Shown: positions 8,801 to 17,779 of the stretch, in pieces
Numbering within the stretch: the stretch's first letter is position 1
Layout: each line of letters opens with the position of its first letter
Assembly (NCBI GenBank): GCA_039105265.1
Contig: JAPFFF010000037.1
Location: 1,207,501 to 1,271,500 of the forward strand
Direction of reading: 5' to 3'
Source: Tritrichomonas musculus
Taxonomy: Eukaryota; Parabasalia; Tritrichomonadida; Tritrichomonadidae
DNA length: 64,000 bases
Translations under genes and position numbers: made by a program
The notes under the pieces: model-generated
Told to the model about the DNA's origin: nothing
Database searches by the model: none
What the model saw: only the letters and a program-made list of their open reading frames with translations

Positions 8801-10218
8801 CCATTACTATCTTTAACATAATCTGGTAGATGAATTTGGAGGAATGCTGTTTCATCTTGTGTTATATTCAACTTAGGTATGTCATCAATTGTTAATAAAT
8901 ATTTAGATTCACCAGAGGCGTAGTTTTGTCGCACAACGGAGTCAAGTCCTAATTGTTCGGTTATCTCTGGAGATATATCCATCTGGCTGATAGAAGTATT
9001 GAAATCCATTTCATAGTCAGGGTTAAGCCCAAGAGTTTGAGTAAAGAAATCTCTAGTAAGGTTTTTGTTTAATGGTCTTATTTCAACAGCACATAAACGA
9101 ATATCTGGATGCGAGGCGTCACCAATATTCCTTAGTTGAAAAGTTCCATCTTTATTATTAGTATCCCTTATATCAAACCAATTCTGATTAATTGCAATTG
9201 TATTATCGTTTATGCTTATTCCATCACCTGCTGTGTATTTACTACTTCCACCAATTGCTTCCAACTTATTATCTTCATTAACTCTAATTGTTTTATCATC
9301 AGTATTAACATTTACGTAATTGGTACTATCGATTCGTGAAACTGAAACACCTTTACCACCATTATAAGGCATTGCATAAAGCTTACCATCAAGATATCCC
9401 ATTGTATTATCATCAATTCTAGTTTTAATTGTATCATCATTAATCTCAATTCCCCATCCAGCTTTATATTCTTTACTACCAGAATTAACTGCTTCTAATT
9501 GATTATTTTCATTTACTATGATTGTTGTGCCATCAACATTAACATCGAATTTGTTTGAATTAGATGAAAGAGCCGAACCGGCTGTTGGGACAACTGCATG
9601 AATTTCACCATCTGGATTTGCTTGAATTGTTAAATTATCAATCTTTGTTTTGATTACATCTTTATCAATTGTAATACCATCACCTGCTTTATAATTTATA
9701 CTTGGAATTGTTAGTGCTAATTGATTATCATTATTTATTTTGATTGTGCTTTGGTCAACTTGAACATTTAAAGTATCTCCATTTACATTTAAACCATCAC
9801 CTGGCCTATATACTTTCCCTGCATTGGCTACTGATAACTGTTTAGATTCATTGAAGACAATACTTGTCCCGTCAATATCAGCAGTAATTGCATTATTGCC
9901 TCTGGTGATTAATATACCATCTCCTGCTTTAAATTGTATAGATTTATCTATAGCTTCTATTTCACCAGCCTGGTTTACTTTAACTGATATTCCATCAACG
10001 TTAGCGCTTATCTTGTGATTGTTGATATGAATCCCTGGGCCTTCTGAATATTCTATTCCACTAGAACCACTTCCTGCACTAACACATGAAAGTTTTCCTT
10101 CTGAGTTTAGACATAGTGTATTATCAAAGTTTACTGAAATCATTCTATCTTCTAAAGATATGGCTTTTCCTGCCTTATAATCTGTATTTTCATCAACTTG
10201 CTGTTTTGAATAAGACAT
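5879..10218 (-). pseudogene. 5' part of giant fibre gene A (adenovirus/phage-like shaft repeats)
   Basis: About 1,446 codons from ATG at 10218 to the A' insertion. Residues 1-345 hold about eight beta-repeats of 35-40 residues with the pattern Y-x-AGDGI-x-I-...-N-x-L-x-A, like fibre-shaft repeats of adenoviruses and phage tail fibres. Around residue 976 lies the family module NIKTDGIVIGSNIETHSF followed by a coiled coil. Residues 1040-1065 are hydrophobic. Around 1268-1323 is another tail-fibre-like repeat (ALKSELPEPVDLTPYY ... DVAEGKYALKSDIP). Likely a virion surface fibre; interrupted by A' and so not expressed whole. The reading frame resumes at 1212. Confidence 0.8.
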
Positions 10219-10343
10219 TTGATAAATGGAAAAATAACATTTTCCGCCTTCTACCTAATGCAATCTAATCCAACCAATGTAAGTCAATACTCTAATACTG
10301 AAAAACTACTATTAATAAAATTATTTTTCCTGTAAAACAATCA

Positions 10344-10703
10344 ATGCCAACAGTAAAAACTTACTTTTATGTTCAAGGAGCAGGAAATAGTCCAAGCAAA
10401 TATTATGAAAGAAAATTCCCTCATGAATTCACATCAAGCAATAATCCTAAGTTCATCCATGTCATCCATTGTCGTTGCTTATTTAGTAATGCAATGGTTG
10501 GAGATGTTATGTTACACTGTTCCTTCATTGAACGTGATAATTATTTGGATTCATTCGTTCGCTTTATAAATACTATATTAACCAAGTACAAGAAATACGA
10601 AATAACACAGCCTAAAGATACTTTTAAGATATGGTTCACTGACCTGATGGGAAACCTTATCAATGTACAACAATTTGTTTTAGAACTTTTATTAGAATAT
10701 TGA
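10344..10703 (+). CDS. small minor-capsid-like (penton candidate) protein
   Basis: 119 codons, divergent from the fibre gene with 125 nt between. The C-terminal segment FKIWFTDLMGNLI...FVLELLLEY has the strand-D-x-x-G-strand pattern seen at the end of single-jelly-roll penton proteins of Polinton-like viruses. Element C has a 243-codon gene in the same place beside its fibres (39310-40041) with a similar ending. Penton role is inference from position and this pattern. Confidence 0.55.
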   Translation: MPTVKTYFYVQGAGNSPSKYYERKFPHEFTSSNNPKFIHVIHCRCLFSNAMVGDVMLHCSFIERDNYLDSFVRFINTILTKYKKYEITQPKDTFKIWFTDLMGNLINVQQFVLELLLEY

Positions 10704-10766
10704 ATGTAAAAATATATTTTTAGATTAAATCATATTGAATCTTGAATTTGGAAATGTTTAAAATAT

Positions 10767-12473
10767 TTAATATAACTCTGGTGGGATTTTTGTACCATGA
10801 TATACAAGACCATTAATACTATCCATTGTGAAATATGTATCTTGACAAATCCAGAGTTCAGGGGGAGGCGGGTGCCTGGCTGTATCAACAACTCCATCAT
10901 CATTTGTCATGAAATTATAGTATGTATCATTGACACCTTTAAACATTGGTTTACCTCTGAAAGTTATTGGCACTGTCTGTGTTCCAAAGTCTGCTCCATC
11001 GAAAACATATCCAGCATTGCTTCTTTCAAGTTGGAAATTGATACCAAATGAAGTTCCATCTGCTCTACAATTTGAACGACGTTTACCGAAATCTTCAGAA
11101 CCTTCAGTCATATCATTAAGTGCATCAGTAAATGAGTTCTCAAATTCTTTAGTTGCTTCTAATGGCCCATCCAGTTCATTAGCGACAAGTTGTAATTGAT
11201 AAAATCTAGCACCTACTGTTTGTAATTCAGTATCTGGAATAGCATGCTTATTAACGAATAATTGAACATTCTCATACATAATATTATCGAAACATGTTGC
11301 ATCATTTGAATTCTTTGGAAATACAACAGTAATATTTGTAGCAGAATTTAGTGAAATATCAGTTGTTGTATCAATACCATTAGCACCAGCAGCATTTGGA
11401 AAATGTCTTCTATCAAGTGTTTGAGATGGAATAATTATTGGTACTTGAAGAAGGGAACGTAATTGTTCTAATACTTGTGGCTTAGCGTTAATTCCTGCAA
11501 TGTTTGTTTTCATCTGCTCAACAATACAGTTTGTGATAGAAAGTGTAACATTATGAACTGCATATGAATATGTTGAATCATCCTGAACGAAAGTAAATTT
11601 GGGTTCTTCGTTGTCATTTTCTTCATCATTCTCAATTTTCACAATTGATGATATAATCCTGGCTGCATTTCCGCATTGAGTAAATTTGTTTGTTAATCCA
11701 GTATAATCTGGTAATGTAATCTTCATTACATCTCCTTCCCATGTTTCTAAAGCATCTTTAACAACTGAGGGTGAAATTGGTGCCCAAACAAATGCATCAG
11801 TTGATGTTTCTACTAATTCTTTGATTTCACCGCAAATAGCATTAGGATATAACATAAAAGCTTGATACTTTAATAAATCTGTGTATGGTATAACTAATTC
11901 CATATTAAATGAATGTTCATATCCATCTGCTAATTCTGATAATGTAACATATATACCACAAACTGATTCTGAGAAAGATGAAACATTATCCCATGTTGAA
12001 TGACTATATTTTGCTGTAGCCTTCTCTGCTCTTGGTTTCAAGCAGTTGTATGCAAATTGTTCCCTAACTGCTTCATCTTGAGTGTTTTTACACATAATGT
12101 TATTACAGATTGTATCTAATTTTCCAAAGAATTCTGCTGAGTTCTTAAGACCAACAAATACTCGAATGAGCTTCTTATAGTCGTTTTCGAAGCCAACCAA
12201 GCATTTATCCAATTTAATTGATAGTTTTATCTTAATACTAATGAAGGATTTTTCCATTTGAGTTATTGGGAAGTTCTCTGATGTAAGTCTCAAATAAGAT
12301 TTGGTACGAACTGGGTGTGGACAATTAGAATCAAAACATTCGAATGTTTTCCAGTTAAAATAATGGTCACCTCCATTTGTTTGAACTAAATTTGCTAAAT
12401 GTTCTTGAAAGAATCTATATAAATCACCTTCACGATTACTTAAACCTTTGGTTGCCGCGTTTGCAAATGTCAT
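10767..12473 (-). CDS. Maverick major capsid protein (double jelly-roll type)
   Basis: 568 codons. Size, beta-rich sequence, and placement next to penton-like and pVI-like genes fit the double-jelly-roll capsid protein of Mavericks. It is a diverged relative of the protein at 48033-49679: both begin with a sampled N-terminal segment before a long series of alternating strands and end with a P-x-x-ICxxxDS/T-like last strand (PPELWICQDTYF here, PPLICLLFDSS there). It would form the icosahedral shell. No fold computation was possible, so the assignment rests on length, context and this resemblance. Reading frame intact. Confidence 0.7.
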   Translation of the reverse strand: MTFANAATKGLSNREGDLYRFFQEHLANLVQTNGGDHYFNWKTFECFDSNCPHPVRTKSYLRLTSENFPITQMEKSFISIKIKLSIKLDKCLVGFENDYKKLIRVFVGLKNSAEFFGKLDTICNNIMCKNTQDEAVREQFAYNCLKPRAEKATAKYSHSTWDNVSSFSESVCGIYVTLSELADGYEHSFNMELVIPYTDLLKYQAFMLYPNAICGEIKELVETSTDAFVWAPISPSVVKDALETWEGDVMKITLPDYTGLTNKFTQCGNAARIISSIVKIENDEENDNEEPKFTFVQDDSTYSYAVHNVTLSITNCIVEQMKTNIAGINAKPQVLEQLRSLLQVPIIIPSQTLDRRHFPNAAGANGIDTTTDISLNSATNITVVFPKNSNDATCFDNIMYENVQLFVNKHAIPDTELQTVGARFYQLQLVANELDGPLEATKEFENSFTDALNDMTEGSEDFGKRRSNCRADGTSFGINFQLERSNAGYVFDGADFGTQTVPITFRGKPMFKGVNDTYYNFMTNDDGVVDTARHPPPPELWICQDTYFTMDSINGLVYHGTKIPPELY

Positions 12474-12525
12474 TTACACCTAAAGAAAATTTCAATATTC
12501 GGGATTTTCTTTCAAATGAAATTAA

Positions 12526-12840
12526 ATGGCTTTCGGAAGTTGGTTTAAGAATATAACTAAAAAAGTAGCAAATGGTTTTAGAAAAGCTCTGCCTGTGTTA
12601 CAAACAATTGGTCAAATAGCAACTGGGATAGTAGCTCCAGGATTAGGCAAAGCGGCAGGAATAATTGGAGGAAATGCAGGGAAGTTTTTAGGTAATTTAG
12701 GAAATGGGATATCATCAAAAGTTGGTGCATTTGATAACTTTTTGAATGCCCAACGAGTTGGACAGACAGCGAAGCTGAATACACAAAATAGCATAAATCC
12801 AGCAACATTTAGTATTCCTATGTTAAAAGGCAACACTTAA
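12526..12840 (+). CDS. Gly/Ala-rich amphipathic minor virion protein (pVI-like)
   Basis: 104 codons, divergent from the capsid gene with 52 nt between. N-terminal amphipathic helix (MAFGSWFKNITKKVANGFRK) followed by a Gly/Ala/Ile-rich hydrophobic centre (GIVAPGLGKAAGIIGGNAG). This is the make-up of adenovirus pVI/pX-like and other membrane-active minor capsid proteins. The element C counterpart at 50285-50818 is longer, with the same GKVGKF/GNPAAIGIGKG style. Likely a protease substrate and cement or membrane-lytic protein (inference). Confidence 0.6.
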   Translation: MAFGSWFKNITKKVANGFRKALPVLQTIGQIATGIVAPGLGKAAGIIGGNAGKFLGNLGNGISSKVGAFDNFLNAQRVGQTAKLNTQNSINPATFSIPMLKGNT

Positions 12841-12891
12841 ACGAAATTAGAATTAATTAATTGTATTTTATTGTTTTTAATATCTATCAAA

Positions 12892-13404
12892 ATGAGTTTA
12901 ACAGAATTGAAAATAATTGAACCTATTAAAAACTATTCAAAAGAGTTTGAAAACCCAGATGAGTTCAATATATTCTATACTAAGAATAAGGATGAGGTAG
13001 ATAAACTGACAACCCACAAATTGAATAAGTTGTATCACATTAAAGGATACAGAATAACGAGAATCAAAAATATATTGATGTTGAAAAAAGATTATGGTCC
13101 TGCTGAACAGCCTGAACCTAACAAGCCTTCAGAAAGCAAACTCAAAACTGTTTTTGAAGCAAAGAATGTTGAAACACCAATAGTTAATGTTCAGCCACAA
13201 ACATATTCAACGATTAAAGAAATGAAGATCACTAAATCAATTGAAGTAGATAGTGGCTCAATTACTCTTAATAAATGCAACTTGGCTGATGGAATCAACA
13301 TTTCAATGAAGAAAGATTTATCTTGGCCTCAAATTTCTCTTGTTGACACAACAATCAATCCAGAAGCAATCGATATTGATGTAGGTTTGTTAGAATTAAT
13401 TTGA
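12892..13404 (+). CDS. unknown Maverick protein (170 aa)
   Basis: Start chosen at ATG 12892 (MSLTELKI); an upstream in-frame ATG at 12871 gives only a hydrophobic 7-residue extension. N-terminal KLNKLYHIKGYRITRIKNILMLKK resembles the short basic segment near the start of the element C protein at 49711-50253, followed in both by a Pro/Glu-rich linker. The C-terminal half is beta-like with no recognised motif. It sits 51 nt after the pVI-like gene on the same strand, in the capsid gene block, so a structural role is possible. Confidence 0.6.
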   Translation: MSLTELKIIEPIKNYSKEFENPDEFNIFYTKNKDEVDKLTTHKLNKLYHIKGYRITRIKNILMLKKDYGPAEQPEPNKPSESKLKTVFEAKNVETPIVNVQPQTYSTIKEMKITKSIEVDSGSITLNKCNLADGINISMKKDLSWPQISLVDTTINPEAIDIDVGLLELI

Positions 13405-13419
13405 ATAAGTATTATTCAA

Positions 13420-13527
13420 CCGGGTGAGCACAAAATTTTTGGATTTGAGAATGGATTGTTTTTAGTAAAAAGTGGTAAAAATATACAGAAGCTTCCAAGA
13501 TATCGTTTGGCTCATATGTGGGAATAA
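13420..13527 (+). pseudogene. remnant of integrase C-terminus
   Basis: Thirty-five codons and a TAA stop, read directly after the stop of the preceding gene. The sequence PGEHKIFGFENGLFLV...IQKLPRYRL matches the extreme C-terminus of the element B integrase (PGKYKVIGFANGLYRV...IQSIPRFKL) position by position. The rest of the gene is gone, so Maverick A lost its integrase by deletion or recombination at about 13405-13420. Confidence 0.75.
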
Positions 13528-14055
13528 AAAATAAGTTTTACGATTGAAATTCATTAAAGTAATTCTCAATTAATTCATATAATCTATCTAAACAGTCTTT
13601 ATTACATAAGATAACAGAACAGTTCATATTAATATCATTCTCTCCAAAATTATTTTTGATTAACTTTTTAATCTCTCTGTTAGGAGTCATTGAAATTGGT
13701 AAATTATCTCTGAAAAACCACTGATATTTTAACTTGTTATGAATTTGACGGAATGTATCTTTATGCCTTCTTACTAAATGAAGTTTAACGAACTGATTAT
13801 TATCAGGAATTTCTTCTTTCCATATTAAATATTTGTAATCATTTTTAGTATCAGCAGGTACCATTCTAGGTTTCTGTTCTTCTATTGTATTATTCAATTG
13901 TTCTCTTTGCTTCTGAAACATATCGTCAAGTAGTTTCATGATATATATTGAGTAACGAGGTGAAGCCCACATAGCAACATGATTTACAAGTAATTTGTGA
14001 ATATATGTTCCTTTTAATTCATTAGGTAAATTTACTCGATTTTCATATAGTTTTC

Positions 14056-14079
14056 GGTCTGCGGGAATTCCCGTAGACC
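14056..14079. repeat. GC-rich 24-bp near-palindrome inside the KilA-N gene
   Basis: GGTCTGCGGGAA and TTCCCGTAGACC pair over 12 positions with one G-T wobble. It encodes STGIPAD-like residues and stands out from the AT-rich surroundings. Confidence 0.8.
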
Positions 14080-14141
14080 CATTTTTGATAATATTTTGCA
14101 TTTCATCTAATAGTTCTACAGTCGATTGATTACGAAACCAA

Positions 14142-14147
14142 TCATTA
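14142..14147 (+). promoter_or_regulatory. initiator (Inr) of the ankyrin gene
   Basis: TCATTA fits the trichomonad initiator TCAYTW, with the expected transcription start A at 14144, 17 nt before the ATG. It lies in the overlap with the truncated KilA-N frame, so the initiator may belong to the host side of the junction. Confidence 0.45.
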
Positions 14148-14160
14148 ACTTTTTTGTTAA

Positions 14161-17028
14161 ATGAATGTTCAAGATTATTTGACGAACAAAAAAGAAATTC
14201 AACAAAAGTTGATTGATCTTCTTAAAAATGATGATGAATATTCTACAAGTATGACAGATTTCATAAAATTTTTAGATGATCAACAAATTCGTGAAGATGA
14301 AAACGAATTTAGAGCCTTTTTACATTTATTTTTATCAATTTCAAATAATTTCCACAGATTTAGAGGATTTTTTAAGAAAATAGAAGAAATATTATTAATA
14401 TTTAAAGATGAACTCAAAAAATATTTTACGAATTTTGAAATGTTTACATTTTTCAATTCTAATAAGAAAATTATATTATTTCTTTTTAACAGTGGCTTGA
14501 TTGAATTTGATGATATAATCTTACATAATATCCTTAAAGAAGAGAAAATGTCATTTAAATATTATCTTTATCCAGAAATAAAGAACTATATTGATGAATC
14601 AAAACAAAAAGAAATTGAAACAAAGTTAATATCCGAAGATTCAGAATTTTTTGATAATTTCAAAGAAAAGCAGCAAAAAGGCGAGAATGATTCATATATT
14701 TGTGAACTTATACGTAATGATTACATTGACGAATTTGTTGGTTATACAAACAAAACAAATTTCAAACTTTCAAGTGAAATCAAACCATCAATTTTTGAGA
14801 CAAATTTATTTTTGATTAATAACAAATTAACATTGATTGATTATGCGGCTTTTTATGGCTCAATTCAAATTTTTCAATATTTGAAAATGAATAACGCAAC
14901 AATTAAACCATTAGTATGGAATTGCGCAATTCATTCACTTAATGCAGAAATGTTTCATCTTATTGAAGAATTGCGTGTTGATCTTCCAAATAACTCATTT
15001 GATAATATCTTAATTTCTGCAATTGAATGCCATCACAATGAAATGGTTGATTATCTTTTAGAAAACAAATATTCATGCGAAAATGAAATATTAATACAAG
15101 AAAGCATTAGATGTTATAATTATTATTATTTACCAAATGAAATCGATATAAAATATTTCAGTTTATTGTGTGAAAATGATTATTATTATATTGTGACACA
15201 AATGCTATCACAAAAATTAATAGGTTATAATGCTAATTTTGGATTTCGTTCATCTGATCTATCATATTTTACTTCTTCTTTAAATATATCAATCATAAAT
15301 AATAATTATAATTTAGTATCATTTCTATTCAAGTCCAAATACACTGATCCCAATATGGATATTACTTTTTTAAATTTACCAAATAAAGAAATAATCTGTA
15401 ATGGAATATTTTTTGCAATTACTCATAATCGAATAAAAATTCTAAAACTTTTATTGACAAATGGAAAATTTGATATTAATTGTATCCGAATAATAAAAAA
15501 TAAGTTAAATAATGGTTCATTTAACTTTGTGAAAGATACAGCAATTTTTTTCGCAATAAAAGAAGAAAATATCGAAATGGTGAAATTAATCATCTCGCTT
15601 CCAGAGTTTGATATTAATTGTGGATCTAATACAATTAATTCTTCAAATTTAAACGATATATTGTATTTTTCTACGCCTTTACATGACGCAATTTTTAATG
15701 AAAACGAAAAAATTATTGAATTGCTTTTATCAATTAAAAATATTAATATTAATCAAAAGTATATAAATGCTAATACAAATGATATATCCAAAGAAACACC
15801 ATTGTTCATAGCAATTAAACAACAAAATATCAAATTAATAAGAATGTTATTAATCCATTCAAATATTAATGTAAATAAAAAATCATTCAATAAAACAGGA
15901 GACAATGAATATAAAGAAACTCCATTATATCAAGCAATAAAAAAACAAAATATAGAAATAGTAAAAATACTGTTAGAACACCCAAATATAGATATTAACA
16001 AAAAATCTGTTGTTTCAACAATTACTGCAACATCAAAAAGTATAACCAAAGAAACCGTACTTCATTTGGCAGTTAAATTACAAAATAAAGATATTCTAGA
16101 ACTTTTATTAAAACATCCTCAAATAAATGTTAACATGAAAATAGTAAATAAAATGAATCCAAATATCAATCATAAAAAAGCCAAAAAAATAAAAACAAAA
16201 AACACAGGATTAAATATGGCTATATTTGATGGAAATAATGAAATAATATCTCTTCTTTTGAATTCTAAGAACATCGATATCAATTCGAAAGGAACATGTT
16301 ATATTCAACAAACAAAATATGAATGGACACCACTGGCCATTTCTATATATAAAAATCAAAAAGAAAACATCGAGTACCTCATAAATCAGAAAAATATTGA
16401 TGTAAATTCTGAAATTGCAATTTCAAATGATTCTATTCAAGAAAAAATGTCACCATTATATATGGCAATTGATAATGGAAACGAAGCTACTGTGAAACTT
16501 CTTATTGAGCATCAAAAAATTAACCTTAATTTTGTTTCGATTCGTAATAATTCTACGATGTCCGACATACAAAAAACTCCAATTATTCATTTTGCTTTTA
16601 TTAAAGCAAATTACAACATTATAAATTGGTTGTTATGCAATGAAAAAACAGATTTAAATACAAAATTAATTCACGTAAAAAGCAGTGATGACAATATTAA
16701 AATGAATGAAGAAACAATTTTTATCCAGGCCATAAAATACGGAAATTTGGATATATTACATCTTTTATTGTCAAATCCAAGTTTTGATATACACCAACAA
16801 GGGCTTGAAACGCAATTAACAAATCTTGAAATTTCTGGAAAAATCGTACACATTATAGAAACGGCCATTAAAGAAAAGAAAACAGAAATAATTAAATTTC
16901 TTTTTAAATATGGAGATGAACATGTATTGCATTGCTATGTAGACCAAGGATTTAAAGAATTAACAGATGATGGCGAAATAAAAAGGATAATTGACGACTA
17001 TATAGAAAAGCATAGTAAAAAGGCATAG
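14161..17028 (+). CDS. long ankyrin-repeat protein of the trichomonad type
   Basis: 955 codons, ending in TAG. Residues 1-210 are a non-repeated helical N-terminal region typical of trichomonad ankyrin proteins (DUF3447-like). From about 215 onward there are many degenerate ankyrin units, recognisable by repeated T-x-L-x-x-A and I-x-x-L-L motifs, with Asn/Ile-rich spacers such as FDINCG and INVNKKS that carry very AT-rich codons. No transmembrane segment or enzyme motif. A protein-interaction scaffold role is the general expectation. The gene begins immediately at the end of the Maverick A remains. Confidence 0.85.
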   Translation: MNVQDYLTNKKEIQQKLIDLLKNDDEYSTSMTDFIKFLDDQQIREDENEFRAFLHLFLSISNNFHRFRGFFKKIEEILLIFKDELKKYFTNFEMFTFFNSNKKIILFLFNSGLIEFDDIILHNILKEEKMSFKYYLYPEIKNYIDESKQKEIETKLISEDSEFFDNFKEKQQKGENDSYICELIRNDYIDEFVGYTNKTNFKLSSEIKPSIFETNLFLINNKLTLIDYAAFYGSIQIFQYLKMNNATIKPLVWNCAIHSLNAEMFHLIEELRVDLPNNSFDNILISAIECHHNEMVDYLLENKYSCENEILIQESIRCYNYYYLPNEIDIKYFSLLCENDYYYIVTQMLSQKLIGYNANFGFRSSDLSYFTSSLNISIINNNYNLVSFLFKSKYTDPNMDITFLNLPNKEIICNGIFFAITHNRIKILKLLLTNGKFDINCIRIIKNKLNNGSFNFVKDTAIFFAIKEENIEMVKLIISLPEFDINCGSNTINSSNLNDILYFSTPLHDAIFNENEKIIELLLSIKNININQKYINANTNDISKETPLFIAIKQQNIKLIRMLLIHSNINVNKKSFNKTGDNEYKETPLYQAIKKQNIEIVKILLEHPNIDINKKSVVSTITATSKSITKETVLHLAVKLQNKDILELLLKHPQINVNMKIVNKMNPNINHKKAKKIKTKNTGLNMAIFDGNNEIISLLLNSKNIDINSKGTCYIQQTKYEWTPLAISIYKNQKENIEYLINQKNIDVNSEIAISNDSIQEKMSPLYMAIDNGNEATVKLLIEHQKINLNFVSIRNNSTMSDIQKTPIIHFAFIKANYNIINWLLCNEKTDLNTKLIHVKSSDDNIKMNEETIFIQAIKYGNLDILHLLLSNPSFDIHQQGLETQLTNLEISGKIVHIIETAIKEKKTEIIKFLFKYGDEHVLHCYVDQGFKELTDDGEIKRIIDDYIEKHSKKA

Positions 17029-17766
17029 TTATTAATAAATAGAAAGTTGGCAAATGATTTATAAACAGTGAATAATGGTTAATTAAAAATAGTAAAAAAA
17101 ATTATATAGTATGCAGACAAAAGCCGATTTCTTGACAAAAGTCTTTTTCAATTTTTTTGACAATTTAAAATGAAATTTTCTCATGAATTATTTGGAATAA
17201 TTTAATTCTTTTAATTAATTATTGTAGAACACATTATATAATATATATATGTATATATTCTATTTTATTGATTATTTAAAATAAGTATTCTTTATTTATA
17301 TTTTTTCTTCGTTTCAATACGTTTTTCATATGTAAAATTAATTTTAATTTAATACTTTGCAATAATATCTAGTACAATTTATTTTATCTTTTGAATATTT
17401 AAAACTTTTATTAACAACTATGAATATCAAATTTTATCACTTTTCTGATATTTTACAGCTCTCTACATTCAAATTGCAAGTCCTTTCAATCTTGTGAATT
17501 TTTTTGATTTTTGTTTGTTTTTAACTTTAAGGCTCAGTAATATTTGAAAATCAAGGTTTTGAAATAAAAAATATTATGAAATCCACTTGACAGAAGTTTT
17601 CATTTTTTTCTGTTGTTTTAAAAAATGCATGACACATAAAAATCATAAAATACTATTAAAAGTTTGCATAAATATATAAAAATTAAAAAGATAAAAGATC
17701 AAAAATTTTAGAAATTAATTTTATTCAGAATTTATTCAATTTTTTTGAGAAGTTAATTCAAAATTT
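17029..17766. other. intergenic AT-rich stretch
   Basis: About 740 bp between two host genes on the same strand. No gene, tRNA-like fold or repeat was recognised; only short A/T tracts and TATATA stretches. Confidence 0.6.
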
Positions 17767-17772
17767 TCATTT
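17767..17772 (+). promoter_or_regulatory. initiator (Inr) of the RCC1-kinase gene
   Basis: TCATTT matches TCAYTW; the start A at 17769 is 11 nt before the ATG at 17780, the usual short 5' leader of trichomonad genes. Confidence 0.6.
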
Positions 17773-17779
17773 TTTTAAA

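Larger units (their letters stand above)
13538..14159 (-). pseudogene. KilA-N domain protein, 5'-truncated
   Basis: The reading frame is open from the junction with the ankyrin gene region (about 14159) to the stop at 13538. Upstream of the internal Met at 14101 it still encodes KKVNDWFRNQST..LLDEM, and downstream GTYIHKLLVNHVAMWASPRYS and IMKLLDDMF. These are the DNA-binding KilA-N/APSES-like signatures of large DNA viruses and phages. The first part of the domain and the start codon are missing. The C-terminal half (RRHKDTFRQIHNKLKY) resembles the accessory domains of viral KilA-N proteins. The near-palindrome at 14056-14079 lies inside it. Confidence 0.7.
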
